Of a stretch of 11,968 nt of DNA, positions 1-7,653 are shown in pieces (within the stretch, counting starts at the first letter, position 1; the number at the start of each line of letters is the position of its first letter). Origin of the DNA: Gammaproteobacteria bacterium (lineage in GTDB: Bacteria; Pseudomonadota; Gammaproteobacteria; Pseudomonadales; Oleiphilaceae); assembly GCA_003695085.1 (NCBI GenBank), contig RFIV01000064.1, positions 1-11,968 of the forward strand. Direction: 5' to 3'. A model generated the notes under the pieces. It made no database searches and was not told the DNA's origin. It saw only the letters and a list, made by a program, of their open reading frames with translations. A program made the position numbers and the translations under genes.

Positions 1-1343
1 CCTTCGTCGTACCAGGCATCGGCCACGCGGTACGTGTAGGCGATCTTGCGGTAATGCTGGTCTCGCGTGGATTGCAAGTCCAGCACCCCTATGGGACCGT
101 GCGCAGCCGGAAGGGTGCTCTGGCGGATCAGCTTCCAGCGATAACTGTCATAGATCTTGTTGGCATCCTGTACCAGTTCCCGGCCCGGGCGTTGATTCAC
201 ATAGTGGTAGGCAAATACTTGCATTTGCCGGGGGGATTCGGTGTCACGTTGCACGTAAGCCACTTGCTCCATGGCATCGTATCCCCTCCACTGGGGCTGC
301 AACGGTGCATCGAGAACGATGGGCAGGCGCACAAAGCCGTCCAAGCGTTTCGGCCAGTCGGTTTTCTCCAGAGACTGCACATCAGTCGAATCTGTGGTCA
401 GCCCGTAACTGGCCAGGGTCAGGCCCGCACACGCCACCAGCACGAGTGCACGCGGCACTATCGATACGTCGGAAAAGGCTTTACCAGTGCTACGGTCAGC
501 CTCGCCCTGATGCGCAATGGCAGGTTCCGATCGTTCAATCCGAAGTGCCAGCAAGTAGAAAAGTACCAGCATACCGGCAAACAGAAACCAGCCGAACATT
601 TCATGGTCTTCTATCAGACCGGACTGCATGTCGGAGAAATAGCCGACAAGGATAATGATAAACACGCGCAGCCAGTTGGCGGCCAGAGAGAGCAGGACGC
701 CCAGCCCGATCACGACTACCCGCCGTGGCAAGGTGCGGAGGTACAGGGCTGCATACAGTTGCGCCACCACCAGCCCGACGAGAAAGTAACGCAGTCCCGA
801 GCAGCCGTTTGCGACCTCAAAGGTACCGACGCCTTCCAGGGAGATAAAGACATCATTCACATGAAAGCGTATGTCCGAAAAGCTGAGCAGCAGGTGATCC
901 ACCGCCACCGTAACGCTTTGCAGGGTGTAACTGGTGACGTCCCAGACGGGTACCGTCGTGAAGAGAATGCCTGCAGGCAGAATGAGCAACCGGGTCACCT
1001 GCCAGCCAAGCAGCGCCCAGATGATCGCAAATGGCAACGCAAACGCGGCGAGCTGTTCGACCGCTTCGATGAGCAGCACCTCACCCACCACCAATGCGCC
1101 CCACAAAAGCACGGCGATCCCCGCACCAAGCGGGCTCCAGCGAACCCTGCAGGTATCCAGCTCTTCACGCTGCTGCCACACCAGCCAGACGAATACGGCA
1201 AAGGCCAGAAACCCATGTGAGTATCCGCCATCCAGAATGGTCCACTGCTGAACAATACCCTGCCAGGTCGGCCAGGCGGCGACCCCTCCCACCAACAGGG
1301 TCAGGGCGACCCATGCACTGGGCCTGATTCCTTTGACTGTCAT
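1..1343 (-). CDS. xrtA: Exosortase A (XrtA) with C-terminal EpsI-type domain, 3' end cut by window edge
   Basis: Polytopic inner-membrane cysteine protease/transpeptidase that recognises C-terminal PEP-CTERM sorting signals. I translated the minus strand through the whole stretch: 447 codons with no stop before the edge. From the ATG at 1343 the protein has many hydrophobic segments and the exosortase signatures: YSHGF near residue 42, NGCSGLRYF with the presumed catalytic Cys181, NWLR with Arg226, and DHEMFGW with His247. After the last membrane helix (about residue 285) comes a soluble part resembling the EpsI domain fused to XrtA in many EPS loci; its end is missing, so perhaps 50-80 residues are outside the window. 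The ATG overlaps the upstream stop as ATGA, matching the tight style of this operon, but no Shine-Dalgarno precedes it. An in-frame ATG at 1361 follows AGGGTGAGAAG and would add six residues (22-nt overlap). Identity as an XrtA-class exosortase is secure; the start is not. Confidence 0.93.
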   Translation of the reverse strand, partial: MTVKGIRPSAWVALTLLVGGVAAWPTWQGIVQQWTILDGGYSHGFLAFAVFVWLVWQQREELDTCRVRWSPLGAGIAVLLWGALVVGEVLLIEAVEQLAAFALPFAIIWALLGWQVTRLLILPAGILFTTVPVWDVTSYTLQSVTVAVDHLLLSFSDIRFHVNDVFISLEGVGTFEVANGCSGLRYFLVGLVVAQLYAALYLRTLPRRVVVIGLGVLLSLAANWLRVFIIILVGYFSDMQSGLIEDHEMFGWFLFAGMLVLFYLLALRIERSEPAIAHQGEADRSTGKAFSDVSIVPRALVLVACAGLTLASYGLTTDSTDVQSLEKTDWPKRLDGFVRLPIVLDAPLQPQWRGYDAMEQVAYVQRDTESPRQMQVFAYHYVNQRPGRELVQDANKIYDSYRWKLIRQSTLPAAHGPIGVLDLQSTRDQHYRKIAYTYRVADAWYDE

Positions 1344-2494
1344 CCGGATCGCGGTTGCCATATCACTTGCTTCTCACCCTTGAGAAAACGCCAGAATGCC
1401 ACCGCACAGGCAGCGTTGATCAATACAAAATAGGACAGGAAACGTACCGGACGAGCCGATGCGAAGTAACCATCGGTTCCGGCATAGGCCAGCAGATAGC
1501 CAAACAACTGAAGCGCAAAGATGACCAGCCACCCCATGGATACGGTACTAAGCAACAAGCTGGCCAGGAATGCCAGGGCCATCGGTATGAACACCAGGTA
1601 TCTCAATACCTTGTGGAACCAAAGTCGGTAACTGTAGCCACCGGAGACCAGCGGGTTGAGCAGGTGTGCCATATCCCTGAGCGCCCACATGGCACGCAGC
1701 GAGACGCGCACCCGCATCCTGAATTCCCGGGTTTCTTCGCCGAGCGCGGCTTCCTTGAGGATGGCACCGGGCTCATAGATCACCCGATATCCCTTGTCCA
1801 CCACATGAAGCGGTTGCACGAAATCCGGCAACTGATCCGGCCTCAGCTCGGTGTACAATGCCTTGCGCATGGCGTCGATGCCCCCATCGACCCCAACAAT
1901 ACTGCCGGTAAGAGTTTCCAGTTCCCGCAGCCTGTTCTCGTAGCGCATGTAGGCGCTGCAACCATCACCAACCAGGCTGCCATCCGGGTGGGTGTACACC
2001 ATTTTACCGGTGACATAACCCACTTCAGGATCAGCAAAGTTCTGTACCAGTGTGCGCACGGCATCCGGCGCATAATGCGAATTGGCATCACTGAAGACGA
2101 GTATGTCCCCCTGGGCGTGCGGCACCAGGAGGTTCAGCCCCGCGGTCTTGCCCTGGCGCGGGCTTTGGCGAAAGAGCCGCACGGGGATGTCCGATTCAGC
2201 GCTGACACGCTGGACAATTTCATCAGTTCGATCCGTCGATTCGTCCGAGACAACCAGTATTTCAAGCTTGTCCTTCGGATAGGCCTGACTCAGCTTGTTT
2301 CTGAGCGTCGCCTCGATCACATCCTCTTCATTGTATGCCGCAATCAGAATACTGACGAAGGGCAGCGCTTCATCGGTTTGCGCCTGTTTTCGTACCGGCT
2401 TGGTCCTGATGGTGGCAAGGGCTTTCAGCAACAGCGGATAACCCAGATACACGCCGAGCACCCAGCTCACACTGACCCAGAAAACAGCTTGCAT
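1340..2494 (-). CDS. GT2-family membrane glycosyltransferase of the XrtA EPS locus
   Basis: Inverting glycosyltransferase expected to add a nucleotide-activated sugar to the growing exopolysaccharide at the cytoplasmic face. The 384-residue protein has an N-terminal hydrophobic segment (about 1-26), a GT-A domain beginning at VSILIAAYNEE (48-57), the metal-binding DxD-like site SDAN (135-138), an acidic catalytic-type motif LPDF (222-225), an arginine-rich stretch at 256-273 in the place of the QxxRW-type motif, and three or so C-terminal membrane helices between about 292 and 370. It looks like the cellulose/hyaluronan synthase-like branch of GT2, but the usual double acid (DD or ED) is only PD here and a true QxxRW is absent, so processive synthesis cannot be claimed. 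The start overlaps the deacetylase stop by one base (TGATG) and is preceded by GAGGAAGG, so translation is probably coupled. The donor sugar is unknown. Confidence 0.88.
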   Translation of the reverse strand: MQAVFWVSVSWVLGVYLGYPLLLKALATIRTKPVRKQAQTDEALPFVSILIAAYNEEDVIEATLRNKLSQAYPKDKLEILVVSDESTDRTDEIVQRVSAESDIPVRLFRQSPRQGKTAGLNLLVPHAQGDILVFSDANSHYAPDAVRTLVQNFADPEVGYVTGKMVYTHPDGSLVGDGCSAYMRYENRLRELETLTGSIVGVDGGIDAMRKALYTELRPDQLPDFVQPLHVVDKGYRVIYEPGAILKEAALGEETREFRMRVRVSLRAMWALRDMAHLLNPLVSGGYSYRLWFHKVLRYLVFIPMALAFLASLLLSTVSMGWLVIFALQLFGYLLAYAGTDGYFASARPVRFLSYFVLINAACAVAFWRFLKGEKQVIWQPRSG

Positions 2495-3375
2495 CAGGCG
2501 GCCTTCCTCAATGTTTCGAGTTCCACGACCTCAGTCTCCTGACTGCCCGCTTCGTGTCCGAGCACCGTGCCTACCGGTGCAAAGCGGAACTGGCTCAGCA
2601 ATCGGTCCAGTCGGTGATGGGTCTTGCTCAGGTTGGTATAGTGCCGAAACCTGGAGCGGGCACTGACCTTCACGCGCGGCTGATCCGGATCGACCTCCCA
2701 GGGATGGAGGTAGAAGACAAAGGGCTGCCCTTCCCGGTTGACGCGTCCCAGTCCCCACCGGGTCAGCCAGTAGGGGAAGATTCGGAAGTAACCTCCGCCG
2801 GCAATGGGCAGCTGATACCGACCAATCCGGCAGGTGGAAATGGGAAACTCGGTCAGTTCACCGTACTGGGTCCGGATGCGATACGGAAAACGCGGGGTTC
2901 CGGGAATGCCATAGCGATCATGCACGACAGGAAAAACGGACGAATCCCATTCAAAGCCCAGTTCGGCGAGAATATCCAGAGCCCAGAGCGACTGACGGGT
3001 AATGGAATAACTGGCCGCCCGATAACCCCTGACCGGTTCACCGGTAATGTCCTCAAGCAGTTGTTTGCTGCGGCGCGTCTCATCGCGGAAGACGTCCGGA
3101 CTTTGGGTATAGATCAGCTGATGACTGTAGCCATGGCTGGCGATTTCATGTCCTTCGCGCTGAATGCGCCGTACCAGCGCCGGATAACGTTCGGCAATCC
3201 AGCCGAGAATAAAAAAGGTACCCTGTATGTGCTTCTCGGCCAGCAAATCGAGTATCCGGCCCGTGTTGCGTTCAACAAAACACGGCCATGTTTCCCAGTC
3301 GTCCGGCGAGATGGTTTCGGACAAGGCCGCTACCTGAAAATAATCCTCTACATCAACCGTAAACGCGTTAATCAT
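2494..3375 (-). CDS. NodB-type polysaccharide deacetylase, XrtA/PEP-CTERM locus subfamily
   Basis: Carbohydrate esterase 4 family protein expected to remove N- or O-acetyl groups from the polysaccharide. The 293-residue product opens with the subfamily's typical start TVDVEDYFQ (D8 and D11 in NodB motif 1), followed by SHGYSH (H81 and H85, metal ligands, motif 2), RGYRAASYS (116-124, motif 3) and LHPWE (223-227). No signal peptide or membrane segment is visible, as is usual in this EPS-locus subfamily, so whether it acts in the cytoplasm or is exported otherwise is open. The reading frame continues upstream to about 3546, but the conserved N-terminus and the 8-nt ATGATTAA overlap with the upstream gene favour the ATG at 3375; no clear Shine-Dalgarno precedes it, which suggests translational coupling. 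The length is normal for the family. Confidence 0.92.
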   Translation of the reverse strand: MINAFTVDVEDYFQVAALSETISPDDWETWPCFVERNTGRILDLLAEKHIQGTFFILGWIAERYPALVRRIQREGHEIASHGYSHQLIYTQSPDVFRDETRRSKQLLEDITGEPVRGYRAASYSITRQSLWALDILAELGFEWDSSVFPVVHDRYGIPGTPRFPYRIRTQYGELTEFPISTCRIGRYQLPIAGGGYFRIFPYWLTRWGLGRVNREGQPFVFYLHPWEVDPDQPRVKVSARSRFRHYTNLSKTHHRLDRLLSQFRFAPVGTVLGHEAGSQETEVVELETLRKAA

Positions 3376-4642
3376 GGCCCAGGCCCGACCATTCCAGACT
3401 GACAACCACACGATTCTCATCCCACTCGTTGGTCGACAACTCATGATCCCGCTGCCTGTGCGTAAGACGAGACATGACGGACCAGTGTCGCGACAGATTG
3501 CGGCGGTACCAGGCCGATGCCGTGGAAAGGGTTGAATCCAGGCCATTCAGACCCACATTGCGCTCAACATCCAGATCCAGGCCCAGCGAGACCCGGGGGT
3601 TCAATACCCACGCATAGCCCGCCCCCAGGCTGTAGCGTTCCGATGTATCGCGCGGATCCAGTTCCACTTCCCGGCTATACCCCGCCCGGCCGGACAGGGT
3701 CTGCGCCTGGCCCAGGTTCGCCGTGGAGGTGGCCAGTAGCCGTGTCACCCGCACGGCCGTGGAGTCCTGCAATGTGAGCAGCTCATCAGTTTCGGACAAT
3801 GCCAGACGGTCCGAACTGGTGTCATCCAGCGTATGCTCAAGTGAAACGGCCCACTGGTAACGTGCATGAGGGACCTGAGATATCCGGGCATTGAAACTCG
3901 CGCCCGAAAAGGTGCTGGACGCCCCGATGGCATCTTTGCTTTTCAGTCTCACGCCCCCCACCGACGCCTGAATACGTCCTTTGGAAAGCGCACGACTCAG
4001 CCCAAGGTTGAGCTCATGCCGCCGGTTTTCAGCGTCGGTGTCGAAGTCCGTCTGCTCGGTGGTCGCATCCAGTGAAAGCTGCATCAGCCGGTTCAGCGCA
4101 TGCGACACGCCGAACCCGATCCGGTTGCGCTCGCTGTCCCGGCTTGCGGGATCACTGTAGTCCGTGCGCACATGGGTCAGGCTCAAGCGCGCGGGCCATG
4201 CAGATTGGGGTGCAATGTTGCGTGCCAGGCTGGCTGTCAGCACATTGCGTCGCGTACGGTTGTCCGGGTTGTCGGCCTGGCTGCGATCCAGCCGCTCCTG
4301 CGTCAGCACATCGCCAAGGCCCAGGTCCCACCAGGCATCCGGCCGCCAGCGGGTATTCAGCTCGCCCGTACCGGTCAACCGGTCAGCAAAGCTTTCATCC
4401 ACATAGTGATCCGCAGACATCGACAGACGGGTATCATAATTGAAACGCCCGCGTTCCCCTGTCCGGGTGACCTGTGCACCGGCACTCACGAGCACATCGC
4501 TGTCCTCTTCACGACTGGCCTGACGAATGTTGTCCGAAATTTCCGTCCGCACGAACCCGGAGTATTCGACCGGCGCTGCCAATCCCGTTACCGGAATGAT
4601 GAGCAAGACAGATGCTGCCCAGAGATGATTTCCTTTAATCAT
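3368..4642 (-). CDS. Outer-membrane beta-barrel protein, PEP-CTERM/XrtA EPS-locus associated (TIGR03016-like)
   Basis: The 424-residue protein begins with a signal peptide (MIKG, then a hydrophobic core to about residue 22, likely cut after LAA). The rest is built almost entirely of alternating-pattern strands separated by polar Asp/Arg/Ser-rich turns, typical of an outer-membrane beta-barrel. A probable terminal strand VVVSLEW lies just before a five-residue tail, GLGHD. The position between the kinase-like gene and the deacetylase gene and the overall pattern match the putative beta-barrel family found in exosortase A EPS loci. I infer that it supplies the outer-membrane pore for polymer secretion, possibly together with the short OPX lipoprotein encoded at 6994-7620; the family itself has little direct functional evidence. 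The ATG overlaps the kinase stop in the 8-base string ATGATTAA, and GGAG lies nine bases upstream. Strand number was not determined. Confidence 0.85.
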   Translation of the reverse strand: MIKGNHLWAASVLLIIPVTGLAAPVEYSGFVRTEISDNIRQASREEDSDVLVSAGAQVTRTGERGRFNYDTRLSMSADHYVDESFADRLTGTGELNTRWRPDAWWDLGLGDVLTQERLDRSQADNPDNRTRRNVLTASLARNIAPQSAWPARLSLTHVRTDYSDPASRDSERNRIGFGVSHALNRLMQLSLDATTEQTDFDTDAENRRHELNLGLSRALSKGRIQASVGGVRLKSKDAIGASSTFSGASFNARISQVPHARYQWAVSLEHTLDDTSSDRLALSETDELLTLQDSTAVRVTRLLATSTANLGQAQTLSGRAGYSREVELDPRDTSERYSLGAGYAWVLNPRVSLGLDLDVERNVGLNGLDSTLSTASAWYRRNLSRHWSVMSRLTHRQRDHELSTNEWDENRVVVSLEWSGLGHD

Positions 4643-5456
4643 TGATCACGACTCCGGCCAGCTTGTTGGGGTACACACTCTCACTGGCTTTGCGCAGTTG
4701 TTCGGGGGTGACCCGCGCATGGGGCACCACCAGCAGCGTGTGATCGGACAATTCCGAGAGAATACGGGCATCCGGTGATTGTGTGATGCAGGGCGCATCA
4801 ATGATGACGAATCGATCAGGATAACGAGACCGGATGCTTTTGATAAAGTACTTCATCCGGTAGGAGGTAAAAAACTCGCTTGGCGATTCGCGCCGGCTGC
4901 CCGCCGGAATCAGACGCAGACGCTTGATGCCCGTGGGGTAGATGATGGACGCCACTTCCATATCCGGATCTTCAATAAAATCCGTGACCCCCATATCCGG
5001 GACCAGATCCAGATACTGGTGCAGGGCTGGCTCGCGCAGATTGCAGTCAATCAACAATGCGGTTTTGGTCGCGTCCAGGGCAAAGGCAGACGCCAGGTTC
5101 AGGGATACAAAGGAGGCTCCGCCCTCGGGCACCACGCTGGTCACCAGCAACACAAAGTTCTCACCCCGACTGATTTCCAGCAATCGCGTACGCAGTTCAC
5201 GGAAGCGATCCAGTACGGTCCGGTCCTCCATTTCGGGGTAGATGATCTTCTTGCGCTCCAGATCATGCGGACTGAGTGCGAGCGGCTCGCGCATGTTCTT
5301 GATCTGGCGACTGTATTCAAACCGCTGGAGTGCCTGATCTTCCATGGAATCGGGCTTGGCCTGAAGCCACTTGTCCATGTCATTGATCACGTCATCCATC
5401 GCTTCGGGATTCAACGGCAAGACTTCTCCGTTCTGGGATTTCTTCTGCTCGCTCAT
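4635..5456 (-). CDS. BY-kinase-like (CpsD/Wzc ATPase-like) protein with degenerate Walker A, probable non-kinase
   Basis: Cytoplasmic P-loop protein of the bacterial tyrosine kinase/MinD fold that normally pairs with a Wzz-type membrane protein to control polymer length. From the ATG at 5456 it has 273 residues. The N-terminal 75 residues are polar and charged. Then come RTVLDRFRELRTRLLE (79-94), a P-loop region ending PEGGAS (110-115), Walker A' LLIDCNLREP (134-143, D137) and Walker B FVIID (216-220). Family members usually have GKS or GKT in the P-loop; here the lysine position is Ala114, read directly in the DNA as GGA GCC TCC. The tyrosine-rich C-terminal tail of autokinases is also missing: the protein ends at GVVIND. 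I therefore call it kinase-like rather than kinase; the fold is otherwise well kept. The start is fixed by GGAGG six bases upstream and an ATGA overlap with the chain-length gene; a frame extending to 5540 is not needed. Confidence 0.87.
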   Translation of the reverse strand: MSEQKKSQNGEVLPLNPEAMDDVINDMDKWLQAKPDSMEDQALQRFEYSRQIKNMREPLALSPHDLERKKIIYPEMEDRTVLDRFRELRTRLLEISRGENFVLLVTSVVPEGGASFVSLNLASAFALDATKTALLIDCNLREPALHQYLDLVPDMGVTDFIEDPDMEVASIIYPTGIKRLRLIPAGSRRESPSEFFTSYRMKYFIKSIRSRYPDRFVIIDAPCITQSPDARILSELSDHTLLVVPHARVTPEQLRKASESVYPNKLAGVVIND

Positions 5457-6967
5457 ACCAGACCTCCATGGTAGTGGAGCCAGAGAAGCGTGCCATAGCC
5501 CCCCACACTCAGAAGCAGAACGGCAAACGCAGCCGCCCATTGCCGTTGCTCTTTTCTGCGATCGGCTGATGTCAGCCAGACGGGCACGGTACTGAGCACC
5601 GGGATCTGGAAGGCCTGCTCGATCTGATCCGCTGCGCGCAGTTTCCGATCCATCTGTACGTACACGAGAGCCAGACCAAAAGGTGCCAGCAAGCCCAGCA
5701 GCAAACCTGCACCGGCAAACATCTCGAAACGGATTTTCTCGGGTGCCAGCGGGAAGGATGGGGGCTCCTGTATCCGGTACCTCAATCCATGGCCTTCGAC
5801 GTCGATCCGCATGGACACCCTGGCCTTCTCTCGCCGCTTGAGAAGATCGTTGTAGATCTCGCGATTGACTTCGTAATCACGTGTCAGCTCTGCGATCTTC
5901 GCCTTGTTTTTCTGAATTTTTTCCATGCGCTTCTTTTCCTGCTCGAGCAGCGCATCGAGAGAGGTTCGCCGGGTCGCCAGTGTTTCCATGCGGGCCTCGA
6001 CTTTTGCCAAATCCGATCGCAAGCTTTGATAGATTGGGTTGAGGACGGCTTCCGAATCGGGCTGCTTCGTGCCGGAGGCCACCTGGGATTTCAAGGCCAC
6101 TTTCAGATCCGCGATCTGCTGCTTGAGGCTGACTATATCCGGATAGGTATCCTTGTAACTGAGTCTCAGGGTATCCAGTTGGTTCTCCAACATCTGAATG
6201 CGTTTGCGGATCTCGGAACCGGCCACCTCGTGGGCCACCATCCGAGCCTCGCCGGTAAGCTGACGACGAATGACATCACGTTCTGCCTGGGCTTCACGGA
6301 TTTCCAGTTCGGTGGCTTCAATATCGGAAAGCAGGCGTGCAATCTTCTTGTTGACCTCGCCTTCCGTGCCTTCGACGTTTTTGGACAGAAAATCCTTGAG
6401 TCGCTCTTCGGATGCCTGCAGCTGGGCCTGATAGGCCTTGACCTGTCGGTCCACAAAATCGTATGCCGCCCGGCTTTCTGCCTTCTTGGATTCGTCCGTC
6501 ACCGAAATAAACAGTTGCGTGATCTTGAGCGTGGCCCAATATGCCCGATCCGGATCCGTATCGGTATAACTGATGGCGAAGAAATCCTTGGAGCGGGTAT
6601 TGCTGACCTTGATCTGTTTGCGCAGGGCCTGCATCTTGGCCTCTTTCTGCTCCGGCGTGGCCAGCACCCCCCAAAGGTCCTGCATGTTAACCAGCTTCTC
6701 CAGAACCTGCCTGGAGTAGATAATTTCGCGTGCATCCGAAGCGCGATCCTTGACCTTGGTGGTCACGGCCGAGCCCTCCATCAGGGGGCGAATGATATTC
6801 TGGTCATCCACAAAAATGACGGAGCGACTGGTGTATTTATAGGGCCAGACCAATCCCAGACCGAGGATGCCAAAGCTCACAACAACAACCAGCACTGTCG
6901 CAAGCGCCTTTCGTCGGCGTACTTCACCCCAGGCTTCTTTGACGAGTTGATTCAAGGGTACTGCCAT
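5453..6967 (-). CDS. Wzz-like polysaccharide chain-length determinant/co-polymerase of XrtA EPS system
   Basis: Inner-membrane polysaccharide co-polymerase (PCP class) that sets polymer length and links synthesis to the export channel. The 504-residue protein has a Wzz-type N-terminus with a first transmembrane helix at about 21-41, a large periplasmic region with long charged, heptad-like stretches (about 160-400) expected to form coiled coils, the proline-containing EPPSFPLAPEKIR segment typical just before the second helix (about 417-437), then a short cytoplasmic stretch and a third hydrophobic segment near the C-terminus (about 477-497). The extra third helix and the length near 500 residues agree with the exosortase A-associated subfamily rather than O-antigen Wzz (about 325 residues). 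The protein carries no kinase domain; that role falls to the separate downstream gene, whose ATG overlaps its stop as ATGA. A moderate GCGAG lies seven bases before the ATG. Confidence 0.92.
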   Translation of the reverse strand: MAVPLNQLVKEAWGEVRRRKALATVLVVVVSFGILGLGLVWPYKYTSRSVIFVDDQNIIRPLMEGSAVTTKVKDRASDAREIIYSRQVLEKLVNMQDLWGVLATPEQKEAKMQALRKQIKVSNTRSKDFFAISYTDTDPDRAYWATLKITQLFISVTDESKKAESRAAYDFVDRQVKAYQAQLQASEERLKDFLSKNVEGTEGEVNKKIARLLSDIEATELEIREAQAERDVIRRQLTGEARMVAHEVAGSEIRKRIQMLENQLDTLRLSYKDTYPDIVSLKQQIADLKVALKSQVASGTKQPDSEAVLNPIYQSLRSDLAKVEARMETLATRRTSLDALLEQEKKRMEKIQKNKAKIAELTRDYEVNREIYNDLLKRREKARVSMRIDVEGHGLRYRIQEPPSFPLAPEKIRFEMFAGAGLLLGLLAPFGLALVYVQMDRKLRAADQIEQAFQIPVLSTVPVWLTSADRRKEQRQWAAAFAVLLLSVGGYGTLLWLHYHGGLV

Positions 6968-6993
6968 AGTGATACTCGCTTATCCCCTGATCA

Positions 6994-7620
6994 TCAGAAG
7001 GCCCGCTCGGGAACGGACAGGACATCCCCCGGCAGCAAGCGATAGTTGGAGGCCAGGTTGCCATCCTCTACGATCGCGCGAAGATCCACCGGGATCACCA
7101 CTGTCTTCTGCCCCATCTGGCGATACAGTACCGCCTGCTCGCTCTCGGCAAAGTTATTGACGTTTCCGGCATCCAGCACAAGATCGAGCACCGTCATGCC
7201 TTCACGGTAAGGGGTGGAAATGGGGCGGTTGACTGCACCGGTCACGCGGACCCGATTCAGGTATTCATAGCTCCCCATACCGGTGACCACGACACTGACT
7301 TGGGGCTCTCGCAGGTATACGGCCAAGGCCTTTTGCATCTCCTGTGACAACTGTGTGGGAGTGCGGCCTGCAGCCTGAATATCCCCCACCAGCGGGGTGG
7401 AAATCTTGCCATCGGGCCTGACCGGCACGCTGATGGACAGATCCGGATTACGCCAGACATTGACAGACACCACATCTCCCGGCCCGAGTATGTAGGCCTT
7501 GAGATTTTCCGGCTTCATGGCCAGTGCGGCCTTTACAGTCTCCGGATCGGATACGCGGACCTGCTGCGCCGAACATCCTGCCAGAATGACCGCCACCAGT
7601 ACTGCAATCAGAGCTTTCAT
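6994..7620 (-). CDS. Short OPX-family polysaccharide export lipoprotein (XrtA/PEP-CTERM type)
   Basis: Periplasmic lipoprotein of the outer-membrane polysaccharide export (OPX, Wza-related) family. From the ATG at 7620 it has 208 residues: a lipoprotein signal peptide with lipobox LAGC (acylated Cys16), a Poly_export domain beginning at YILGPGDVVSVNVWRNPDL (about 43-112), and one SLBB-type domain (about 124-200, beginning RVRVTGAVNRPI). It ends at SVPERAF. E. coli Wza is about 380 residues with repeated domains and a C-terminal amphipathic helix that crosses the outer membrane; that helix is absent here, so this protein probably cannot form the outer-membrane pore alone and may dock to the beta-barrel encoded at 3368-4642 (inference). 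An upstream in-frame ATG (MRGIT before MKALI) is rejected because AGGGG lies seven bases before the ATG at 7620 and the signal peptide starts there. It is 26 nt from the chain-length gene. Confidence 0.93.
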   Translation of the reverse strand: MKALIAVLVAVILAGCSAQQVRVSDPETVKAALAMKPENLKAYILGPGDVVSVNVWRNPDLSISVPVRPDGKISTPLVGDIQAAGRTPTQLSQEMQKALAVYLREPQVSVVVTGMGSYEYLNRVRVTGAVNRPISTPYREGMTVLDLVLDAGNVNNFAESEQAVLYRQMGQKTVVIPVDLRAIVEDGNLASNYRLLPGDVLSVPERAF

Positions 7621-7653
7621 GGTGATACCCCTCACTTGATCACGCTTTTGGCG

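Noticed and set aside
3376..3546. N-terminal extension of the deacetylase frame
   Set aside because: The extension overlaps the barrel gene, shows no family similarity, and the conserved N-terminus begins at the ATG at 3375.
5457..5540. Longer start for the kinase-like gene
   Set aside because: GGAGG six bases before the ATG at 5456 and the ATGA overlap explain the shorter start; the extra residues are antisense-like, cysteine- and tryptophan-rich sequence.
5789..7045. Long plus-strand open frame opposite the chain-length gene
   Set aside because: Antisense to a well-supported Wzz-like gene, with no recognised domain; similar shadow frames occur opposite other genes here, for example 54-1220 and 1355-2542.
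7621..7653. Small hairpin GTGAT/ATCAC around the OPX gene ribosome binding site
   Set aside because: Only five base pairs with a twelve-base loop that leaves the Shine-Dalgarno exposed; too weak to claim as a control element.
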